This document shows positions 1-8,795 of a stretch of DNA of 64,000 bases, piece by piece. Within the stretch, counting starts at the first letter, position 1, and every line of letters starts with the position of its first letter. Location: contig JAUIIO010000021.1 of NCBI GenBank assembly GCA_030431715.1, positions 1 to 64,000 of the forward strand, in the 5' to 3' direction. The position numbers and the translations under genes are program-made. The stretch comes from a bacterium (GTDB lineage: Bacteria; Bdellovibrionota_C; UBA2361; RFPC01). The notes below the pieces were generated by a model. That model was not told the DNA's origin. It ran no database searches and was given only the letters and a program-made list of their open reading frames with translations.

Positions 1-621
1 AATCTCTCATTTTTTGCGCGGACTCCTAAGGTACAAGCGCAAAATGAGAAGCTTAGAAAGCAATACCAGATTCCAGATGACGCCTTTGTTTTCCTCTATG
101 CAGGGAAATTTACCGAGAAGAAACAGGTCTTAGAGCTTCTGAACACTTTTATGGACCTAAAAGATAGGGGCGCCATATTGCTGTGTGCTGGAAGTGGGGA
201 ACTAGAAGAGCAGATGAAAGAGAAGGTAGCTCAATCATCGCATATCCGAATACTCCCATTCATGAATCAGTCACTTATGCCGGCACTTTATTCTCTGGCT
301 GATGTATTTATCCTACCGAGTTTTTCTATGTATGAGACGTGGGGCATGTCAGTTCAAGAGGCGCTCGCTATGGGTGTGCCAGCGCTCGTAAGCGATCAGG
401 TTGGCTGCGCTGAAGATCTTATTGTGCCTCAAAAGACAGGTTGGATTTTTAAAGCTGGCCAGTATGAAGACCTGCTTGCTAAGCTTAAAGAGATACTTGC
501 TCACAAGGAGCGTGTTCCTGATATGGCGAGAGAAACTCGTTCCTTTATAGAAAGAAACTTTTCCTATACACAGAGTACAGAAGGACTATTCAAAGCGCTT
601 AGCTCAATAGTAAATAAGTAA
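1..621 (+). CDS. GT4-type glycosyltransferase, 5' truncated by window edge
   Basis: The frame is open from base 1 (first residues NLSFFARTPK), so the start lies upstream of the window. The visible part is the C-terminal nucleotide-sugar-binding Rossmann domain of a GT-B fold enzyme. The strand-loop YAGKFTEKKQ opens it. Near the end, SMYETWGMSVQEALAMGVP matches the E-x7-E donor-binding region of the glycosyltransferase 1 domain (Pfam PF00534). It probably transfers a sugar from a nucleotide sugar to a growing lipopolysaccharide or capsule chain on the cytoplasmic face; the sugar cannot be read from the sequence. Its stop TAA overlaps the next gene's ATG by one base, which indicates translational coupling within a glycan operon. 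Confidence 0.9.
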   Translation, partial: NLSFFARTPKVQAQNEKLRKQYQIPDDAFVFLYAGKFTEKKQVLELLNTFMDLKDRGAILLCAGSGELEEQMKEKVAQSSHIRILPFMNQSLMPALYSLADVFILPSFSMYETWGMSVQEALAMGVPALVSDQVGCAEDLIVPQKTGWIFKAGQYEDLLAKLKEILAHKERVPDMARETRSFIERNFSYTQSTEGLFKALSSIVNK

Positions 622-1727
622 TGAAAATACTTTGTATGTTACCAGATATCGTGGGTTCCCGCGGTGGTATACAGCGTCACCTGTATGATGTTATTGAAAC
701 GCTCTCTGAGGAGCATCTTGTAACTTATATTTCGAAATGCTCAGTCGAGGATGAAGTTACACATTCCGCTTCTGAAAATGTCAAAGAGATTCACTTAGGA
801 AGAATTCCCTTCTTTCAAAACGTATTATTTGTTTGGAATGCTTTCTGGCAGATGCTTCGAAATAAGCCTGACTGTTGTGTGGTTGGTCACATACACTACT
901 GCCCATTCGTTCATCGATTCTGCAGGTACTTTAACATTCCTTACATTGTTTTTGCTTACGGCGTTGAGTGCTGGTCGTTCTTAGGAGAAAAGTACAAAAG
1001 AGGGTTACAAGGAGCAGAAAGGATAGTTACTATTAGTAATTTTACCGCGCGCAAACTTGAGCAGGAATATGGGCTCTCTTCGGATAGAATAAGTATTATT
1101 CCGTGTGCTGTTTCTCCAGATCGAATTCCAATGGACGTAAAGAATAGAAGTCTTCGATCGACACTGGGGATACCAGATCAGGCACTAATTCTTTTATCCG
1201 TAGGAAGGGTGGATTCTCGCGAGTCTTTTCACCCGTACGATGTTCTTCTAAGGATTTTACCAGAGATCCGACAGCGGCTCGGTGAAGTTCACTATGTACA
1301 TGTTGGTACAGGAAGTGATCTCGAACGGCTCAAAGAACACACTCTGAACAATCTTCATGTTCACTTTACAGGCTTTGTGAGTGATGCGGAACTTCCAGCC
1401 TACTATAATATGGCGGATGTGTTTGTATATCCAAGTAAATTAGAAGGTTTTGGAATTGTATTTCTGGAAGCGCTCTTAAGTGGAACACCAATTGTAACTG
1501 GAAAGTATGATGGGTCGGCTGAGATCGTAGCACATGTTCCTTTTGGAGTAAGTGCCGACCCTGATGATGAACGAGATGTTGTGGAGGGGATCATTTCAGT
1601 ACTGGAACAAAAGCGAGATGGGCAGTATGATGCTTTGAAGATGCGAGAACAGGTGCTCAGGGTGTATGGCCCACAGAGTTTAAAACATCATCTTAACTCA
1701 CTTCTTCGCGAACTATCTGCAACCTAA
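621..1727 (+). CDS. GT4 family glycosyltransferase
   Basis: A complete 368-residue GT-B enzyme. The N-terminal acceptor domain begins MKILCMLPDIVGSRGGIQRH, with the Gly-Gly loop usual after strand 1 of GT4 proteins. The C-terminal donor domain carries LSVGRVDSRE and then YPSKLEGFGIVFLEALLSGTP, the E-x7-E signature. No signal peptide or membrane segment is seen, so it should be cytoplasmic or peripheral at the inner membrane. The ATG overlaps the preceding stop by one base and the next gene starts 14 bases after its stop, so the cluster is probably one transcript. The family is secure; acceptor and sugar are unknown. Confidence 0.92.
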   Translation: MKILCMLPDIVGSRGGIQRHLYDVIETLSEEHLVTYISKCSVEDEVTHSASENVKEIHLGRIPFFQNVLFVWNAFWQMLRNKPDCCVVGHIHYCPFVHRFCRYFNIPYIVFAYGVECWSFLGEKYKRGLQGAERIVTISNFTARKLEQEYGLSSDRISIIPCAVSPDRIPMDVKNRSLRSTLGIPDQALILLSVGRVDSRESFHPYDVLLRILPEIRQRLGEVHYVHVGTGSDLERLKEHTLNNLHVHFTGFVSDAELPAYYNMADVFVYPSKLEGFGIVFLEALLSGTPIVTGKYDGSAEIVAHVPFGVSADPDDERDVVEGIISVLEQKRDGQYDALKMREQVLRVYGPQSLKHHLNSLLRELSAT

Positions 1728-1741
1728 ATCACTGGTACAAA

Positions 1742-2929
1742 ATGTCAATCGCTCACGTCGTCCCCAGCATAAATCATGATATTGGTGGTCCTGCGGAGAG
1801 TGTGCCTGAGCTCCTAAGCGCGCTCTCAGATTTTGAATATCGCTTACAGCTCTTTACCCTCGACTACAATATGCTTGGTGAGATGCATCTTCTTGCGAAT
1901 GTGAAGGTGAGTACCTTTCCAGCACACTTTTTTAGCCGACTTTTTCGGGGATTTCATTTGGGCTTGCGCCATGCACTTATGAAGGCGGCGCGTAAGGAAA
2001 TTAGCATTGTACACTCCCATGGTTTGTGGATGTATCCAAATACCATTGCAAGAGTCGCCGCAAAAAAATATGGACTCCCTTTCATTATTTCTCCCCGTGG
2101 GATGCTTGAGCCGTGGTCACGAGAAAAGAGTAAGGGCAAGAAGCGTTTTGCATGGCATCTTTATGAGCGAAAGAATATTGCTTCCGCAGATTACTTTCAT
2201 GTTACCAGTGATATGGAGAAAGCCTCCTTACGTGAGCTTGGCATAACGCAACCAGTAGCGGTTATTCCAAATGGTGTAAATCTGCCCGATGCTGCGAAGA
2301 TACCTGAAAGATCGTTTATTGAGAGATACTCTCCTAAGATAGGAAATAAGAAGTGGATTCTCTTTCTCTCTCGAATAGATCCTAAAAAGGGAGCAGATCG
2401 CCTACTAGAAGCTTGGAAGCAGATTGCTGCAGAGTATCCTGATCATATGCTCATTATAGCCGGACCTGATCTGGTTGGAATGCGGAGTCAATTAGAAAAG
2501 TACGTACATGATAACCGTCTCTCATCTTCTGTTCTTTTTGCTGGTAGCGTGAGAGCGGAACTTAAAGCGTGCTTACTGGCTCACGCTGAGTTTCTCGTGC
2601 TTCCCAGCCATTCCGAGAATTTTGGAAATGTTGTAGTTGAGGCGCTCAGTTACCGAACTCCAGTAATTGCAAGTTCTGGGACGCCGTGGGAGATCTTGCA
2701 GAAAACGGAGAGCGGCTGGTGGATAGATAACGAAGTGGATTCTCTTGTTTGCACTATGCGTGAGGCCTTACAAATGCCTGATGTGGCACGCTGGCAAAGA
2801 GGCGAGAACGGAAGAAAGCTTGTTGAAGAGAAATTCACGTGGACACAGATAGCTGCGAGCTTTGATAGCTTCTATAATTGGATTCTTACTGGAGGGGAGA
2901 AGCCATCTTTTGTCGATCAGGGTGAGTAG
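1742..2929 (+). CDS. GT4 family glycosyltransferase
   Basis: A 395-residue GT-B glycosyltransferase. It opens MSIAHVVPSINHDIGGPAES (Gly-Gly-Pro loop), has IISPRGMLEPWS in the acceptor domain, as in many exopolysaccharide GT4 enzymes, then LFLSRIDPKKGADRLLEAW at the start of the donor domain. LPSHSENFGNVVVEALSYRTP is the E-x7-E signature. It ends directly against the next gene: stop TAG at 2927-2929 and start GTG at 2930. Assembly of a surface glycan is inferred from the five glycosyltransferases in a row; linkage specificity cannot be deduced. Confidence 0.92.
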   Translation: MSIAHVVPSINHDIGGPAESVPELLSALSDFEYRLQLFTLDYNMLGEMHLLANVKVSTFPAHFFSRLFRGFHLGLRHALMKAARKEISIVHSHGLWMYPNTIARVAAKKYGLPFIISPRGMLEPWSREKSKGKKRFAWHLYERKNIASADYFHVTSDMEKASLRELGITQPVAVIPNGVNLPDAAKIPERSFIERYSPKIGNKKWILFLSRIDPKKGADRLLEAWKQIAAEYPDHMLIIAGPDLVGMRSQLEKYVHDNRLSSSVLFAGSVRAELKACLLAHAEFLVLPSHSENFGNVVVEALSYRTPVIASSGTPWEILQKTESGWWIDNEVDSLVCTMREALQMPDVARWQRGENGRKLVEEKFTWTQIAASFDSFYNWILTGGEKPSFVDQGE

Positions 2930-4057
2930 GTGAAGATTTCAATTCTCATGGGTCCATGGCTTCCTGTCCCGCCGATACGAGGTGGTTCTACCGGCCGTAT
3001 CTGGAAAGGTCTTGCCGAGCAGTTCGCGCAGGCAGGACATGAAGTTACTATTATTGCTCCATCAGATCCTGATCAACCTCAGAATGAAGTGTTACGTGGC
3101 GTCTCATATATTCGTATTAAGGGCGCTCGCCAAACGGGAAATATCTGGATAGATCTTCTTAAAGATTTTCTTTATGCAAGGAGAGTTCTAAAAGTTCTTC
3201 CTCGTTCAGAAATAAGCGTATTCCATGACTTTTGGTTGCCGATAGTTTGCCGAAAGATGCCGGGGAAAATTGTCTTTGTGGGAAGAATGCCACGTGGACA
3301 ATATCGTTTTGTGAGAAAGGTTTCACGCTTTGTCGTTGCTTCACAAGCTGTGAAGCAAGCACTCTTGAATACAAACGGCGCTGTTGAAAAAGACATTTCA
3401 CTTATCCCGTGTCCTGTAGAAAATGAGTTTCTTGCCGAGATAAAAGAGGAAAGTAGAGCTTCCGGAAGTTTTTTATATGTTGGAAGAATTCATCCCGAAA
3501 AAGGGCTCGATCTTCTCCTTGAAGCCTTTGCCTCTCTACAGAAGAAATATTCGAATGCGCAGCTTCAATGTGTTGGTCCTAGCGCAATCGATCAGGGAGG
3601 AGGAGGAGAGAGATATTTACAGCAACTACAAGATAAAGCACGTAGTCTCAACGTCTCTTTTTCTGCACCAGTCTTTGAGACATCTGCACTACGAGAAGTC
3701 TTCTTACAATCACAATTTTTTGTATACCCTTCCCTCGCAGAAAAGGGCGAAACCTTTGGGCTCGCACCACTAGAGGCAATGGGTTGTGGCTGCATCCCAA
3801 TTGTCTCAGGACTGAGGTGCTTTCATGGACATGTGAGAAATGGAGAGAGCGGTATTGTATTCGATCATCTTAGCTCAGACCCAGTTGTTAGTCTCTACGA
3901 AGCTATGGATGGTGTAATTCAAAACAATGATCTTCAGGAAATCCTGAAAAAAAACGCACTTGAAGTAGCTGTGAACTATTCTTACGCAGAGATTGGGAAA
4001 CTTTATTTAGAGATGTTTCAAAATATCACAAAGACTGTGTATACTCCCAGCTCATGA
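2930..4057 (+). CDS. GT4 family glycosyltransferase, GTG start
   Basis: A 375-residue GT-B protein. The start is GTG at 2930, immediately after the previous stop; translation runs MKISILMGPWLPVPPIRGGS, giving the expected strand 1 and Gly-Gly loop, so no later start is needed. The donor domain includes LYVGRIHPEKGLDLLLEAF and YPSLAEKGETFGLAPLEAMG, the E-x7-E signature with a short insertion. Zero spacing to the upstream gene argues for coupled translation. The role is transfer of one sugar within the glycan pathway encoded here; donor and acceptor are unknown. Confidence 0.92.
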   Translation: MKISILMGPWLPVPPIRGGSTGRIWKGLAEQFAQAGHEVTIIAPSDPDQPQNEVLRGVSYIRIKGARQTGNIWIDLLKDFLYARRVLKVLPRSEISVFHDFWLPIVCRKMPGKIVFVGRMPRGQYRFVRKVSRFVVASQAVKQALLNTNGAVEKDISLIPCPVENEFLAEIKEESRASGSFLYVGRIHPEKGLDLLLEAFASLQKKYSNAQLQCVGPSAIDQGGGGERYLQQLQDKARSLNVSFSAPVFETSALREVFLQSQFFVYPSLAEKGETFGLAPLEAMGCGCIPIVSGLRCFHGHVRNGESGIVFDHLSSDPVVSLYEAMDGVIQNNDLQEILKKNALEVAVNYSYAEIGKLYLEMFQNITKTVYTPSS

Positions 4058-4092
4058 AGTAGCCCTGTCTAAGACATCGCCCATAAGGACCA

Positions 4093-4887
4093 ATGAAGAG
4101 AGAACAGATTACCCCTCTAATCCTTACCTACAATGAAGAGGAAAATATCTCCAGAGTTCTTGATAAGCTCACTTGGGCCAATCAAGTAATCGTGCTTGAC
4201 AGTAAGAGTGAAGATAATACCCGTAAGCTTGCTGAGAAGTATGCAAATGTTTGCTTTCACGTGCGTGAATTTGATTCGATGGCAGAGCAGTGGAATTACG
4301 GTATGAGTCTTGTATCAACCACTTGGGTATTATCCCTAGATGCTGATTACATTGTCAGTGAAAATGTATTAGCGGAGATCGATCACTTACCAGAGATAGG
4401 ATGTGCGGGCTATGCTATTCCCTTTAAGTACTGTATTGCTGGTAAGCCAATCTTTGGCTCACTTTTACCGCCGAGAGTATGTCTTTTTCAGAAAGAGTTG
4501 TGTTCTTACTTCAACGATGGACATACGCAACGGCTCAAATGCAATGGGCCAGTCGGAAAGCTTGCTCAGCCTCTGATGCATGATGACCGAAAGTCTCTTA
4601 CTAGATGGCTCAATAATCAGAAAAGTTATATCGCTCTTGAGGCGGAGAAGCTGTTTCATGCTTCGCCTGAGGATCTCTCCCTTCCTGATAAAATTCGAAA
4701 GTTTACGCCATTTGCACCTTTTCTTGTGTTTCTCTATGCACTCTTTCTAAAGGGGGCTGTGTTGAGTGGATGGAGGGGGGTCTATTACGCATATCAACGA
4801 CTCTTCGTGGAAGGTCTGCTTGCGATACACTTGCTTGAACTGAAATATCGAGCAAAAAAAGAACCATATCAGAGCCCTAGTACCTGA
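4093..4887 (+). CDS. GT2 family glycosyltransferase
   Basis: A 264-residue GT-A fold enzyme. The start of the fold reads LILTYNEEENISRVLDKL, followed by VIVLDSKSEDNT. The metal- and nucleotide-binding DxD motif appears as SLDADYIVSE. The overall pattern, including the QWNYGM segment and the C-terminal hydrophobic stretch FAPFLVFLYALFLKGAVLSGW, resembles the WaaE/KdtX-like lipopolysaccharide-core transferases, though I would not assign that symbol. The hydrophobic C-terminus suggests attachment to the inner membrane. It lies 35 bases after the four GT4 genes on the same strand and probably closes the operon. Confidence 0.88.
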   Translation: MKREQITPLILTYNEEENISRVLDKLTWANQVIVLDSKSEDNTRKLAEKYANVCFHVREFDSMAEQWNYGMSLVSTTWVLSLDADYIVSENVLAEIDHLPEIGCAGYAIPFKYCIAGKPIFGSLLPPRVCLFQKELCSYFNDGHTQRLKCNGPVGKLAQPLMHDDRKSLTRWLNNQKSYIALEAEKLFHASPEDLSLPDKIRKFTPFAPFLVFLYALFLKGAVLSGWRGVYYAYQRLFVEGLLAIHLLELKYRAKKEPYQSPST

Positions 4888-4969
4888 TGAATTAACTTTT
4901 TGATTGTGGTACTTATATGCGAAGACGTTCCTCATCAGAATTTTATAAAAATACAGTCCAATATTTGAA

Positions 4970-5923
4970 ATGCCAGATACATTAAATACTACTGATTTTA
5001 CATGGCTCGGCCCAAGGTATGAGGGAAAAGTTCGAGATGTCTACGACACTCAGAATGGACTTGTCATGATCTCAACCGACAGACAATCAGCATTTGATAT
5101 CTCATGGGGCAGTATACCCTATAAAGGACAGGTGTTAACCGAGCTTAGCACATGGTGGTTTCATCAGGTTGAAGGAGAGGTTTCTCATCATGTCATTGCT
5201 ACTCCTGATCCGAATGTAATCATTGCCAAAAAACTTGAAATGTTGCCAGTTGAAATTGTGGTAAGAGCCTACCTCACTGGGTCAACGCAAACCTCTATCT
5301 GGGTGAACTATGAGAACGGAAAAAGGTCTTTTGGTGGAATAGAGCTTCCTGATGGTATGGTAAAGAATCAACCACTCCCTCAGATACTTGTCACCCCTAC
5401 TACGAAGGGGAAGAAAGATCTACCGATCACACCTGATGAAATTGTAAGTCAAAAATTAATGAGTGCAGAGCTATGGGAGAAGGTGTCTTCTACGGCAATT
5501 AGTCTTTTCAGAAAGGGACAAGAGATTGCACTCGGGAATAACCTCATTTTAGTAGACACAAAGTATGAGTTTGGTCTTGATTCTGAAGGAGAGCTCGTAG
5601 TCGGTGATGAGGTGCATACCCCAGACTCCTCACGATTCTGGGTGGCTGATACCTATGAGAAACTCTTTGAGCATGGAGAGCACCCTCAAAATCTCGATAA
5701 AGAGTTTTTTAGAGAATGGCTTATCAGTCAGGGCTTCGATCCGGCTGAAAGTGAGTCTAGCACTCGACCTGTTATCACTGAAGAAGTCCAGGAAATGTTA
5801 TCTAATAAGTATGTTTCGCTTTACGAGCGAGTAACGCAGCAGAAGTTTATTCCTGCGTCAGAACGTGGACAAGGCGTTGCCGAAAGAATTGAGAATCGTT
5901 TGAAGGCTTACTTTTCTACGTAA
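4970..5923 (+). CDS. purC: Phosphoribosylaminoimidazole-succinocarboxamide synthase
   Basis: SAICAR synthetase joins CAIR and aspartate with ATP in step 8 of purine synthesis (cytoplasmic). Diagnostic blocks are GKVRDVYD near residue 18, STDRQSAFD near 35, the VRAYLTGST block near 90, and VGDEVHTPDSSRFW near 205, the signature of the second half of the active site. At 317 residues it belongs to the longer form (yeast Ade1-like length) rather than the ~237-residue E. coli type. It stands alone, 82 bases after the glycan cluster, with no other purine genes nearby. Confidence 0.96.
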   Translation: MPDTLNTTDFTWLGPRYEGKVRDVYDTQNGLVMISTDRQSAFDISWGSIPYKGQVLTELSTWWFHQVEGEVSHHVIATPDPNVIIAKKLEMLPVEIVVRAYLTGSTQTSIWVNYENGKRSFGGIELPDGMVKNQPLPQILVTPTTKGKKDLPITPDEIVSQKLMSAELWEKVSSTAISLFRKGQEIALGNNLILVDTKYEFGLDSEGELVVGDEVHTPDSSRFWVADTYEKLFEHGEHPQNLDKEFFREWLISQGFDPAESESSTRPVITEEVQEMLSNKYVSLYERVTQQKFIPASERGQGVAERIENRLKAYFST

Positions 5924-5994
5924 TGAATTTGAGAGCTTTTATTGGGTTTTCCGATGTGTCTCTAAAACTTTAGTTCTTTGCAAATCAGCTACGC

Positions 5995-6801
5995 ATGCCG
6001 GAATTACCAGAAGTAGAATCAACTGTTCGCCGAATAAAACCTGAGCTTACTGGAAAGATACTTCGTAAGATTACGGTTGATTGGACTAATATGGCTCCCG
6101 GTATGAATATCGACAAAGTATCCAGAGCATGTAAGGGGGCGTGTGTTGAAGATGTTTTACGTAGAGGCAAATATATCATCATCTCTGTGGTAGGCAGTGA
6201 TGAGGAGCGTCATATAATACTCCATCAAAAGATGAGTGGGCGGCTCAAGGTTTATCATAAATCAAGCTCTCGAACGGTGTATGATCATGTCATTCTGGAG
6301 TTTGACGATGGTGCTGAATTACGTTTAACCGATCCGCGTAAGTTTGGAAGAATTTACGTTGTTCCTCATTATGAAGAAGCGTTGAATTCGCTAGGACCTG
6401 AGCCGTTATCGAAGAGCTTTACGCAGCAGCAGCTATCGCGCATCCTTAAGAAACGAAAAGGAGCAATGAAGGCTTTGCTCTTAAATCAGAGTTTCATTGC
6501 AGGGCTGGGGAATATTTACGTAGATGAAATTCTGTGGAGAGCAGGGATACATCCCTTACGTTCTGCTCATGAGGTCACTGAACAGGAGGTGACTGCGCTT
6601 CATCGTCATATCAAAGAGGTCCTGCGAGCGGCAATTAAGGCTCACGGGACCGATTTTGGAGATGGCGTAATTTATGGGGGTGCATATAGGCCCGCGGTTT
6701 ATGGAAGAGACGGGGAAGATTGCTTAAAGTGTTCACGGAAGCTCTTAAAGCTTAAAGTCGCTGGAAGGGGTACTCATATATGTGCATTCTGTCAGTCTTG
6801 A
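5995..6801 (+). CDS. mutM: Formamidopyrimidine-DNA glycosylase (Fpg/MutM)
   Basis: A bifunctional DNA glycosylase/AP lyase that removes 8-oxoguanine and ring-opened purines. The N-terminus MPELPEVE supplies the catalytic Pro2 and Glu3 (after Met removal). LRRGKYI contains the conserved Lys of the family, and FIAGLGNIYVDEILWRAGIHP is the helix-two-turn-helix region. The C-terminal zinc finger is complete: CLKCSRKLLKL...HICAFCQ, with the GRGTH turn that reaches into the DNA minor groove. Its 268 residues match the usual family length. No operon partner is evident. Confidence 0.96.
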   Translation: MPELPEVESTVRRIKPELTGKILRKITVDWTNMAPGMNIDKVSRACKGACVEDVLRRGKYIIISVVGSDEERHIILHQKMSGRLKVYHKSSSRTVYDHVILEFDDGAELRLTDPRKFGRIYVVPHYEEALNSLGPEPLSKSFTQQQLSRILKKRKGAMKALLLNQSFIAGLGNIYVDEILWRAGIHPLRSAHEVTEQEVTALHRHIKEVLRAAIKAHGTDFGDGVIYGGAYRPAVYGRDGEDCLKCSRKLLKLKVAGRGTHICAFCQS

Positions 6802-6836
6802 TAGGTGGGGGTGGGTATAGTAGATTTTAGGCTATT

Positions 6837-7154
6837 ATGGAGAAGACCATTCAGAAAGTACAAGAGCTCTGGAATGCTCACGAAAGCACGCCCTTTCCTA
6901 CCGGGTATCGTTCTAAGAAGATTGATGGTGTAAGTATCACGGTTATTGAATCAGAGGTCGCTGGGTATATTCTCACGTATACGGCGACTGGGGGGTCTCT
7001 GGGCTCACGGCAGGTCATTTCTCTTAAGAACAATCTCACGACCCTTAATCGTATTATTGATGAGGCTGAAACAGAAGAAGCTAAGAACTATTTTAATGCT
7101 CTTTATGTGATCGCAAAAGAAGTCTCAGAAACGTGCCACGATACACCGAAGTAA
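6837..7154 (+). CDS. Conserved-looking hypothetical protein, 105 aa
   Basis: I do not recognise this protein. It is 105 residues, soluble and without a signal peptide, beginning MEKTIQKVQELWNAHESTPF. A predicted beta-rich centre (VSITVIESEVAGYILTYTATGG) is followed by a helical C-terminal half. It lies 35 bases downstream of mutM in the same direction and may share its transcript. Its 3' end nearly abuts the convergent gene at 7158. The clean frame, lack of a competing overlapping gene and balanced composition support it as real. Confidence 0.65.
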   Translation: MEKTIQKVQELWNAHESTPFPTGYRSKKIDGVSITVIESEVAGYILTYTATGGSLGSRQVISLKNNLTTLNRIIDEAETEEAKNYFNALYVIAKEVSETCHDTPK

Positions 7155-7157
7155 GCG

Positions 7158-7736
7158 TTAGTTGGACTGATATCTGGGGATATCCCTTAACACGTTAATA
7201 AGCATCTCAGGGGTAACCACACGCTCAGCTGATGAAGCAAGGAGGTAGCTCTGATCCTTTTCTATATAGGCTAGACCAAAGTAGTTCTTATCTTTTAGTT
7301 GAAACGTAAGTGTTGGGATGGTGTCTGATTCAAAGGAAGGCGCAGTTTCTTTCTTGATGGTAATTCTTCTGGGATCGATATGGGCAGCTAGATATTTTAC
7401 TAAGAACGAAGAGTATCCTTGTGGATCTTCTCTGGAAGTACGGTAGCGTTTAACGTCGGAGATCAGTTTGCTCAAGCTTGCTGGGAGGTCTCCGGGAGTA
7501 TCCAATACGATGATAGAAAGTGAGAGTTCTTGAGTCTCTTCAAAGAGTGATACAACCTGATTGCTTTCACTCTGGTATGATTTAAGCAGGCGATAACGCT
7601 CCGGGAGCTCGCCACGAAGGATTTCGACTGCTGGAACAGATATTTCAGTGTAAATGTCTTGCCGCATCTTTAATACCCAGACAAACGCGACCGTCAGGAT
7701 GCTCATGGAGAGGAAAAAGAGAGTTCTAGTATTCAT
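7158..7736 (-). CDS. Hypothetical membrane-anchored protein, 192 aa
   Basis: Not recognised. The first ~25 residues, FFLSMSILTVAFVWVLKM, form one membrane anchor or uncleaved signal. The rest, about 165 residues, is polar and predicted to face the periplasm. It has alternating strands and helices (SLSIIVLDTPGDLPASLSKLI; TLTFQLKDKNYFGLAYIEKDQ). It sits five bases downstream of the small membrane protein at 7742-7930 on the same strand, so the two are probably co-transcribed. Confidence 0.65.
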   Translation of the reverse strand: MNTRTLFFLSMSILTVAFVWVLKMRQDIYTEISVPAVEILRGELPERYRLLKSYQSESNQVVSLFEETQELSLSIIVLDTPGDLPASLSKLISDVKRYRTSREDPQGYSSFLVKYLAAHIDPRRITIKKETAPSFESDTIPTLTFQLKDKNYFGLAYIEKDQSYLLASSAERVVTPEMLINVLRDIPRYQSN

Positions 7737-7741
7737 TGGTT

Positions 7742-7930
7742 CTAAAGTTGTGGGTTCATCCCGAGTGTACTATGTACCACCCAGTTAAGGAACGGATCAA
7801 GGATCGGCACAAAAACGTTGATATCTAACAGGATAAGACCACAACGAAGTATGATGAAAAGCATAAATGTTTTAAAAAGCATGACTAAGATGTCAGCCAG
7901 CCACTCAGTAAAACTCTGGTAAGAACTCAT
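7742..7930 (-). CDS. Small hydrophobic membrane protein, 62 aa
   Basis: A 62-residue protein, more than half hydrophobic, with one or two membrane segments (ILVMLFKTFMLFIILRCGLILL and VPILDPFLNWVV). Translation starts at the ATG ending at 7930; the bases just upstream on the minus strand (GGAGG about eight bases away) make a strong ribosome site, which supports a real gene. Function is unknown. It probably forms a two-gene operon with the anchored protein that follows. Confidence 0.6.
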   Translation of the reverse strand: MSSYQSFTEWLADILVMLFKTFMLFIILRCGLILLDINVFVPILDPFLNWVVHSTLGMNPQL

Positions 7931-8131
7931 ATCAATACCTCCACCGAAAAGAGCAAAGTAACGTTAAGAAATAAAATCTCTAAAGAACGATATCGTAAAT
8001 GTAGACGCAATAATCGGAGAGTAGCGCTGTGTTCGGATAAGAAAGGTAGGTTTAAAAAAGGTAGGCTTAAAAAAGATGGTGCAGGGCAATCAGTGTGCAT
8101 GAACATTCGTAGTCTTCAAAACTTATTAGAA

Positions 8132-8189
8132 GGTGTGAGTAGCACGTCAGTCGCAGGGGGGGGTCGTGCTTTAACGTACTACTCACACC
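8132..8189. repeat. Hairpin 1 with G8 run in loop
   Basis: Inverted repeat GGTGTGAGTAG (8132-8142) pairs with CTACTCACACC (8179-8189). After one mismatch the stem continues with ACGT (8144-8147) against ACGT (8174-8177). An alternative inner stem is possible: AGCACG (8141-8146) with CGTGCT (8165-8170). A run of eight G lies in the loop at 8156-8163. There is no T tract, so it does not look like a simple terminator. Confidence 0.6.
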
Positions 8190-8196
8190 AGGGAGG

Positions 8197-8266
8197 GGAT
8201 CCGAACTTGCTTGTATACTTGTAAGAAAATAACTCTTATGAATGTAAGTATACAAGTAAGTTCGGA
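8197..8266. repeat. Hairpin 2, 21-bp inverted repeat starting GGATCCGA
   Basis: The arm at 8200-8220 (TCCGAACTTGCTTGTATACTT) pairs with 8246-8266 over 21 positions; the single difference is a G-T wobble. Inside the loop TAAGA (8222-8226) pairs with TCTTA (8234-8238). The left foot contains GGATCCGA at 8197-8204, an octamer also found beside the larger hairpin element at 12300 and at 35244. Confidence 0.65.
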
Positions 8267-8352
8267 GCCACAAATACCTGTTAAAAATCCATAGAAAACT
8301 ATGGAACCTCATATAAAAAATAAAAAAATCCTTAATACATTACTGATTGCCA

Positions 8353-8395
8353 CAGCTCTGAAGGCATCTTCTCTGGTGAAATGCACTCAGAGCTG
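8353..8395. repeat. Hairpin 3
   Basis: CAGCTCTGA (8353-8361) pairs exactly with TCAGAGCTG (8387-8395), and GCAT (8364-8367) pairs with ATGC (8381-8384). It is the third hairpin in under 300 bp. No T tract follows on either strand, so a terminator role is doubtful. Confidence 0.5.
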
Positions 8396-8795
8396 CAACA
8401 ATTACGGTCTTCTACACAATATAAAATGACGTTATGTCAATTACCTTTATATTCTCAATTTTAGCGATTTAAAGCAACAAAACTTGAGTAGTGAGCGCTA
8501 GTATAGAGAGATCCTAGAATGAAGCGTTGCGCTAACATGCCGAATATACAGCATATATGGCAAATCTTCAATTACTATGCTACAGCAAGTATTCAGAGAC
8601 CCATAATTTAAGTTATAGTTCTTACGCAGACACAGCTACGTATGTTCGACGTTTTAGGTTCTAGCTGATTTTCAATTTGCGGTTTCAACAACAGGTTATA
8701 TACATATCGCAGAATGGGCCGACTATTGGGTTTGTTCTGATTTCGTCTGAAGCAAGGATAGCTAAGACTGTGTGATTTTATAGGAAGTATTAAAA

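Larger units (their letters stand above)
7931..8795. other. Gene-free, hairpin-rich intergenic stretch (865 bp)
   Basis: No convincing gene is present. Short open frames here cross the inverted repeats and lack ribosome sites. Three consecutive hairpins occupy 8132-8395 and are listed separately. From about 8400 to 8780 the DNA is AT-rich with no clear motif. The region separates the minus-strand pair ending at 7930 from the plus-strand gene at 8796, so promoters for both are expected, but I could not choose -35/-10 boxes with confidence. Confidence 0.6.

Noticed and set aside
8067..8312. 81-codon minus-strand open frame
   Set aside because: It crosses two inverted repeats and a G8 run, has no ribosome site and an implausible composition.
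7931..8795. Replication origin
   Set aside because: No cluster of DnaA boxes (TTATNCACA) and no dnaA, dnaN or gidA neighbours.
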